A stretch of DNA of 64,000 bases, taken from the NCBI RefSeq assembly GCF_014696925.1, contig NZ_JACJQY010000014.1, positions 43,103 through 107,102 of the forward strand, given 5' to 3'. Shown one piece after another: positions 61,701 to 64,000 of this stretch. Both the position numbers and the translations under genes were made by a program. The notes under the pieces are model-generated. The model searched no databases, was not told the DNA's origin, and was given only the letters and a program-made list of their open reading frames with translations. How positions within the stretch are numbered: the first letter of the stretch is position 1; each line of letters opens with the position of its first letter. The DNA comes from Phormidium tenue FACHB-1050. Its GTDB lineage: Bacteria; Cyanobacteriota; Cyanobacteriia; Pseudanabaenales; Pseudanabaenaceae.

Positions 61701-62727
61701 AGCTCTGGCTCTGCTTGGTGTGCAACCTGTTTGGGATGGCGTATCGCGTCGCGTCGTGGATTTTGAGATTTTGCCTTTATCAATTCTTGGTCGTCCCCGT
61801 GTGGATGTCACATTGCGAATTTCGGGATTCTTTCGAGATGCGTTCCCAAATCTGATCGATCTATTTGATAGTGCGGTGAACGCGGTTGCGAATCTTGATG
61901 AACTTGCTGATCAAAATCCCTTAGCGGCAAAAGTCCAAGCAGAATCTGCACAATGGCAAAAGGAAGGCTTGACTTTAGAACAAGCGGAAGAGCGATCGCG
62001 TTATCGGGTATTTGGCTCGAAGCCAAGCGCCTATGGTGCGGGTTTGCAGGGCTTAATCGAGTCGCAAAATTGGGAGAGTGAGCAGGATTTAGCCCGTGCT
62101 TATATCAATTGGAGTGCCTACGCCTACACTAGCAAGTCTGAGGGTAAATCGGCTCCCGAAGCCTTCAATCAACGCCTCGGCAATATGCAAATCGTACTGC
62201 AAAATCAGGATAATCGCGAGCATGACATTCTCGATTCCGATGATTATTATCAGTTTCAAGGTGGAATGACAACGGCTGTCAAATCTATATCTGGCAATGC
62301 TCCAGATGTCTACTTTGGCGATAATTCACGGATGGCTCAGCCAAAGGTTCGCAAATTGAGTGAAGAGATTGCGCGGGTTTATCGATCGCGTGTTGTTAAT
62401 CCCAAATGGATATCAGGCGCAATGCGTCACGGTTACAAAGGGGCTTTCGAGATGTCGGCAACCCTTGATTATCTGTTTGCCTATGATGCTACGACTAACT
62501 GCGTTTCGGACTTCATGTATGAGGGAGTTGCGGAGGCTTATATCTTTAATCCTGAAGTCCAGAATTTTATTAAGTCTAGCAATCCTTGGGCGTTGCGAGA
62601 TATGTCGGAGCGCTTACTAGAAGCGAATCAGCGTGGGATGTGGCAAGATGTGACTGCGGATATGTTGGATCGTTTAAAGGCGATCGCTAATGAAGCCGAA
62701 GGAGCGATCGAATCTCAGACAAGTTAA
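58726..62727 (+). CDS. cobN: Cobaltochelatase subunit CobN with repeat-encoded insertion
   Basis: 1333 aa, about 100 longer than typical CobN. It begins MHRIATISGGWNQSTD and contains the CobN/ChlH core (IAHIGKHGNLEWLPGKS, ALSENCYPEAAFGAMPHFYPF, GAMRHGYKGAFEM, DYLFAYDATTNCV). It inserts cobalt into hydrogenobyrinate diamide in B12 synthesis, together with ChlI/ChlD-type subunits in cyanobacteria. Residues about 777-878 are encoded by a 132-bp tandem repeat (two full units and a partial third) that keeps the frame. No cobalamin riboswitch is visible upstream. Confidence 0.93.
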   Translation: MHRIATISGGWNQSTDSVIFVDQQPAPIVIITAADTDIQTLAAATARLPEDFPQIRVVNVLQLQQQIAIDTYAEEVLAYAKVIILRLIGGQSYWSYGLEVVKEVVENTGAVLIVLPGDERPDPNLTSHSTTTLTLVNQAWQYFIEAGITNYHNLLKFIATEFLDDAMEYQLPQPVPRIGIYEVSLPAEEKSSNGLVAIIFYRAHYLSGNTAAIASLCKALAKRKVKPLPIYVSSLKEPDVQAELIRYCLPESGQKVDVILNTTSFSLASLKTDTPQVDLWEALNVPVFQVIFSGGLKKTWANGTQGLNPRDMAMNVVLPEVDGRIITRAVSFKAMQGQNLALQTEVLTYEPVRSRINFVTDLAVKWIQLKHTDVSDRKIALILANYPNRDGRLANGVGLDTPASCLEILKSLRSSGYSVGEIPETSDELMKLLTTGVTNDRESFGERQVYQSLALADYQNYFQNLPEPVQNGISNRWNQPKQEQEFAIAGMQFGNIFVGIQPSRGYDLDPTLNYHAPDLEPTHDYMAFYHWVRDKFNAHAIAHIGKHGNLEWLPGKSVALSENCYPEAAFGAMPHFYPFIVNDPGEGSQAKRRSQAVILDHLTPPMTRAELYGGLQQLEGLIDEYYEAETLDPSRLGMIRDRLIETIKQENLYHDLGISLDRLEDSLNTILTTADGYLCEIKEAQIRDGLHIFGQCPEGQQLRDLVVAIARNPTANRMGLTRAIAQEWQLDFDPLTADLGELLAANSHPRLANCRIIGDAVEVIEEYAAELVAEILEEIPPTPLAKGGEIPIKEIYASSKKPEVPLYKGDLGGSFRDLKIEEIPSTPLAKGGEIPIKEICANSKKSEVPLYKGDLGGSFGDLKIEEIPPTLLAKGGEIVAELTWIRDRLLPSLYKTKQEITNLLRGLNGEYVPSGASGAPTRGRPEVLPTGRNFYSVDIRAVPTETAWDIGRKAADVLIETYTQEHGEYPQTLGLSIWGTSTMRTGGDDLAEALALLGVQPVWDGVSRRVVDFEILPLSILGRPRVDVTLRISGFFRDAFPNLIDLFDSAVNAVANLDELADQNPLAAKVQAESAQWQKEGLTLEQAEERSRYRVFGSKPSAYGAGLQGLIESQNWESEQDLARAYINWSAYAYTSKSEGKSAPEAFNQRLGNMQIVLQNQDNREHDILDSDDYYQFQGGMTTAVKSISGNAPDVYFGDNSRMAQPKVRKLSEEIARVYRSRVVNPKWISGAMRHGYKGAFEMSATLDYLFAYDATTNCVSDFMYEGVAEAYIFNPEVQNFIKSSNPWALRDMSERLLEANQRGMWQDVTADMLDRLKAIANEAEGAIESQTS
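61054..61360. repeat. 132-bp in-frame tandem repeat inside cobN
   Basis: Unit starts at 61054, 61186 and 61318 (GAAGAGATCCCC). Each unit contains CCCCTTGCAAAGGGG and CCCCCTTTATAAGGGGG stems and encodes EEIPPTPLAKGGEIPIKE and related text. The words match the intergenic repeat at 10824-10901. Confidence 0.92.
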
Positions 62728-62770
62728 AAGACATTTCTGAGACTCAATGAGAGATAGGGTTTCTGCTAAT

Positions 62771-62788
62771 GTTATATTTAAGTATAAC
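62771..62788. promoter_or_regulatory. Candidate operator of the mazEF pair
   Basis: GTTATATTTAAGTATAAC is an almost perfect inverted repeat 13 bp upstream of the antitoxin ATG, where MazE-type proteins commonly autoregulate. It also overlaps a TATAAC -10-like sequence. Confidence 0.5.
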
Positions 62789-62801
62789 TACAAGAAAAAT
62801 T

Positions 62802-63056
62802 ATGCACACCACAAATCTTCGTAAGGTCGGTGGCTCGATCATGTTGGCGATTCCCCCCGCCGTCCTCGAAATTTTAAACCTACAATCAGGTACAACTGTG
62901 GGGGTTGCTGTTGACAATGGCAGACTGATTATTGAACCTCAACCAAAACCAATATATTCACTAGATGAGCTTTTGGCGCAATGCAATCCTAATGCTCCGA
63001 TAACGGAAGACGATCGCGTTTGGCTAGATGTCAAACCTGTGGGGAATGAACTGTGA
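62802..63056 (+). CDS. mazE: MazE/AbrB-type antitoxin
   Basis: 84 aa from the ATG at 62802; the ORF-track start includes 11 extra residues from the operator region. The N-terminal swapped-hairpin AbrB-like DNA-binding domain reads LRKVGGSIMLAIPPAVLEILNL, and the acidic C-terminal part should wrap the toxin. The GTG start of mazF overlaps its stop by 4 bp (GTGA). Confidence 0.88.
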   Translation: MHTTNLRKVGGSIMLAIPPAVLEILNLQSGTTVGVAVDNGRLIIEPQPKPIYSLDELLAQCNPNAPITEDDRVWLDVKPVGNEL

Positions 63057-63391
63057 AACGTGGTGATATTTATCTTGTTTCGCTTGATCCCACGGAAGGA
63101 CATGAGCAACAGGGAACTAGACCAGTTTTGATTGTCTCTCCTGATAAATTCAACGCCTTAACTAAAGTCCCTATCGTTGTTCCAATTACATCAGGTGGAA
63201 ATTTTGCGAGAACCGCAGGTTTTGCTGTTTCTCTAGATTCTGCTGGAACCATCACTAAAGGTGTAGTTCGTTGCGATCAACCCCGTCCTATTGACTTGTC
63301 TGCTCGTAAAGCGCGAAAGTTAGAGAGTGTGCCAGATGCGATTATTGATGATGTATTGGCTAGAATTGTTGCTCTATTTAGCCCTCAATAA
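63053..63391 (+). CDS. mazF: MazF/PemK-family mRNA interferase toxin
   Basis: 112 aa from a GTG. MKRGDIYLVSLDPTEGHEQQGTRPVLIVSP is the family N-terminus, with the catalytic Arg in the TRP loop. IVVPITSGGNFARTAGF and VRCDQPRPIDL follow. It cleaves mRNA at specific short sequences unless bound by MazE. Coupled to mazE. Confidence 0.92.
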   Translation: MKRGDIYLVSLDPTEGHEQQGTRPVLIVSPDKFNALTKVPIVVPITSGGNFARTAGFAVSLDSAGTITKGVVRCDQPRPIDLSARKARKLESVPDAIIDDVLARIVALFSPQ

Positions 63392-63793
63392 TTTTGCGAT
63401 CGCTGATTATTGGAATATTATGGCGTTTGATATCCAAGGGTAAATAGGACAGTTCTTTCTAACTCGGCAATTACGTTTATGTCTAGCTGTCCTAATCTTT
63501 TAATCAAGCGAGTTTTGTCAAGTACTCGGAGTTGATGACATAGTGCAACTGAGTCTTGATTTAATCCGCCTTGACCGTTAGAAATCAGTAAACAGCTTGG
63601 TAAAGCTGCACGGCGTAAATTACTGGAGTCTAGACTAAGTTGATTAAAAAAATCAAAAAAAGAGCAGGAAAAAGTAACCCAGAGAATGGATAACTGAGCA
63701 AATCCAAGAGAATGAAAAGGAGACGCTCATATGGGGAAGCAGGTGAAATGGCAAAATAGGAGGGAGTCATTTTCATGAATCGATAGAGATGCC
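63392..63793. other. Spacer between mazF and the IS-like gene
   Basis: Holds the MazF fragment (63418-63640) and about 150 bp that should include the left end of the IS1595-like element. I could not define the terminal inverted repeat, since the right end is outside the window. Confidence 0.6.
63418..63640 (-). pseudogene. 3' fragment of a second MazF/EndoA-type toxin gene
   Basis: Reading leftward: SSNLRRAALPSCLLISNGQG, GLNQDSVALCHQLRVLDKTR and ...LFTLGYQTP stop at 63418. This matches the C-terminal half of EndoA-like MazF toxins (about residues 50-115). The N-terminal half is missing. Upstream lies A/T-rich DNA and an IS1595-like gene, so truncation by the element is likely. Confidence 0.8.
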
Positions 63794-64000
63794 ATGATCA
63801 AATTTCCCCTGACGGAATTGTTAGATGAGCAAGCCTGCTATGAATGGTTATTAGAAATTCTACATCCGAAAGGATTGTATTGTCCCAATGGACACGCAAT
63901 ACCAGTGGGACAAGCGCCACACGATCGCCAACGTACACCAATCGTCAAATACAAGTGTCGGGAATGTGGGAAAGTGTTCCATATTTTTACAGGGACAGAC
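63794..64000 (+). CDS. IS1595-family transposase, N-terminal part (cut by window edge)
   Basis: 69 codons to the window end. MIKFPLTELLDEQACYEWLL is followed by a complete zinc ribbon: YCPNGH then YKCRECGKVFHIFTGTD. This is the typical start of IS1595/ISXO2 transposases. It differs from the degenerate copy at 7189, so these are different elements. Confidence 0.85.
   Translation, partial: MIKFPLTELLDEQACYEWLLEILHPKGLYCPNGHAIPVGQAPHDRQRTPIVKYKCRECGKVFHIFTGTD

Noticed and set aside
63721-63780. Short ORF starting at an ATG just before the IS1595-like transposase
   Set aside because: About 15 codons with no similarity; probably part of the IS left end.

Overview
The window is a 64 kb chromosomal segment from a cyanobacterium. 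It carries psb30 (a photosystem II subunit), a stand-alone PCP_red protein, CobN, a CHAT-domain protein, DUF3067 and the HIP1-type octamer GCGATCGC throughout. AT-rich intergenic DNA, cyanase with an NtcA-type promoter, and a very large number of long perfect palindromes suggest a non-heterocystous filamentous genus such as Pseudanabaena. The genus is an inference, not something I could verify.

Layout: 1-7.1 kb holds a P450 3' end, a CHAT protease-like protein, PCP_red plus murQ, DUF3067 and a multi-GAF sensor. At 7.2-7.7 kb is an internally deleted IS1595-type transposase invaded by palindromes. At 7.8-15.1 kb is a nitrogen-scavenging region: a TetR regulator, cyanase and its ABC transporter (cynS, cynD, cynB, cynA), then an acyl-CoA-dehydrogenase-like flavoprotein with an OsmC protein. 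Both transcription units have a GTA-N8-TAC (NtcA-type) box followed by a suitably spaced -10. At 15.3-19.5 kb are dapF, a HIT protein, a GT39 membrane protein, a LapA-like protein and ubiX. At 19.9-28 kb are signalling genes: a Ser/Thr kinase, a WD40 protein, a CheA-REC hybrid kinase and an MCP. At 28.4-35 kb are murD, ftsI, glutaredoxin 3 and a gyrA/parC-type topoisomerase subunit. At 35-46.8 kb are two class III nucleotide cyclases, aroK, a dynamin/Era-like GTPase, psb30, a TPR protein, argD and a NurA-like nuclease. At 46.9-53.5 kb are a pentapeptide protein, a secreted protein, cobB/cbiA, mnmA, a TPR protein, tRNA-Arg(TCT), a THUMP methyltransferase and an MNT nucleotidyltransferase with a decayed HEPN partner. 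At 53.9-57 kb is a run of five small exported proteins of unknown function. At 57.1-64 kb are a FAD oxidoreductase, cobN, a mazEF pair, a truncated second MazF and the start of an IS1595-like element.

The most striking structural signal is a dispersed family of more than 40 palindromes, mostly 30-65 bp. Most have a 3-nt centre flanked by GC (GC-NNN-GC) and near-perfect or perfect arms whose outer sequence differs from copy to copy. They sit at gene ends and directly upstream of genes, and in a few places supply coding sequence. A separate GC-rich repeat type has inserted in frame into three genes (GT39, cobB, cobN), including two complete 132-bp tandem units in cobN. The most interesting functional proposal is the pair of NtcA-type promoters over the cyanate operon and the neighbouring OsmC/flavoprotein operon.
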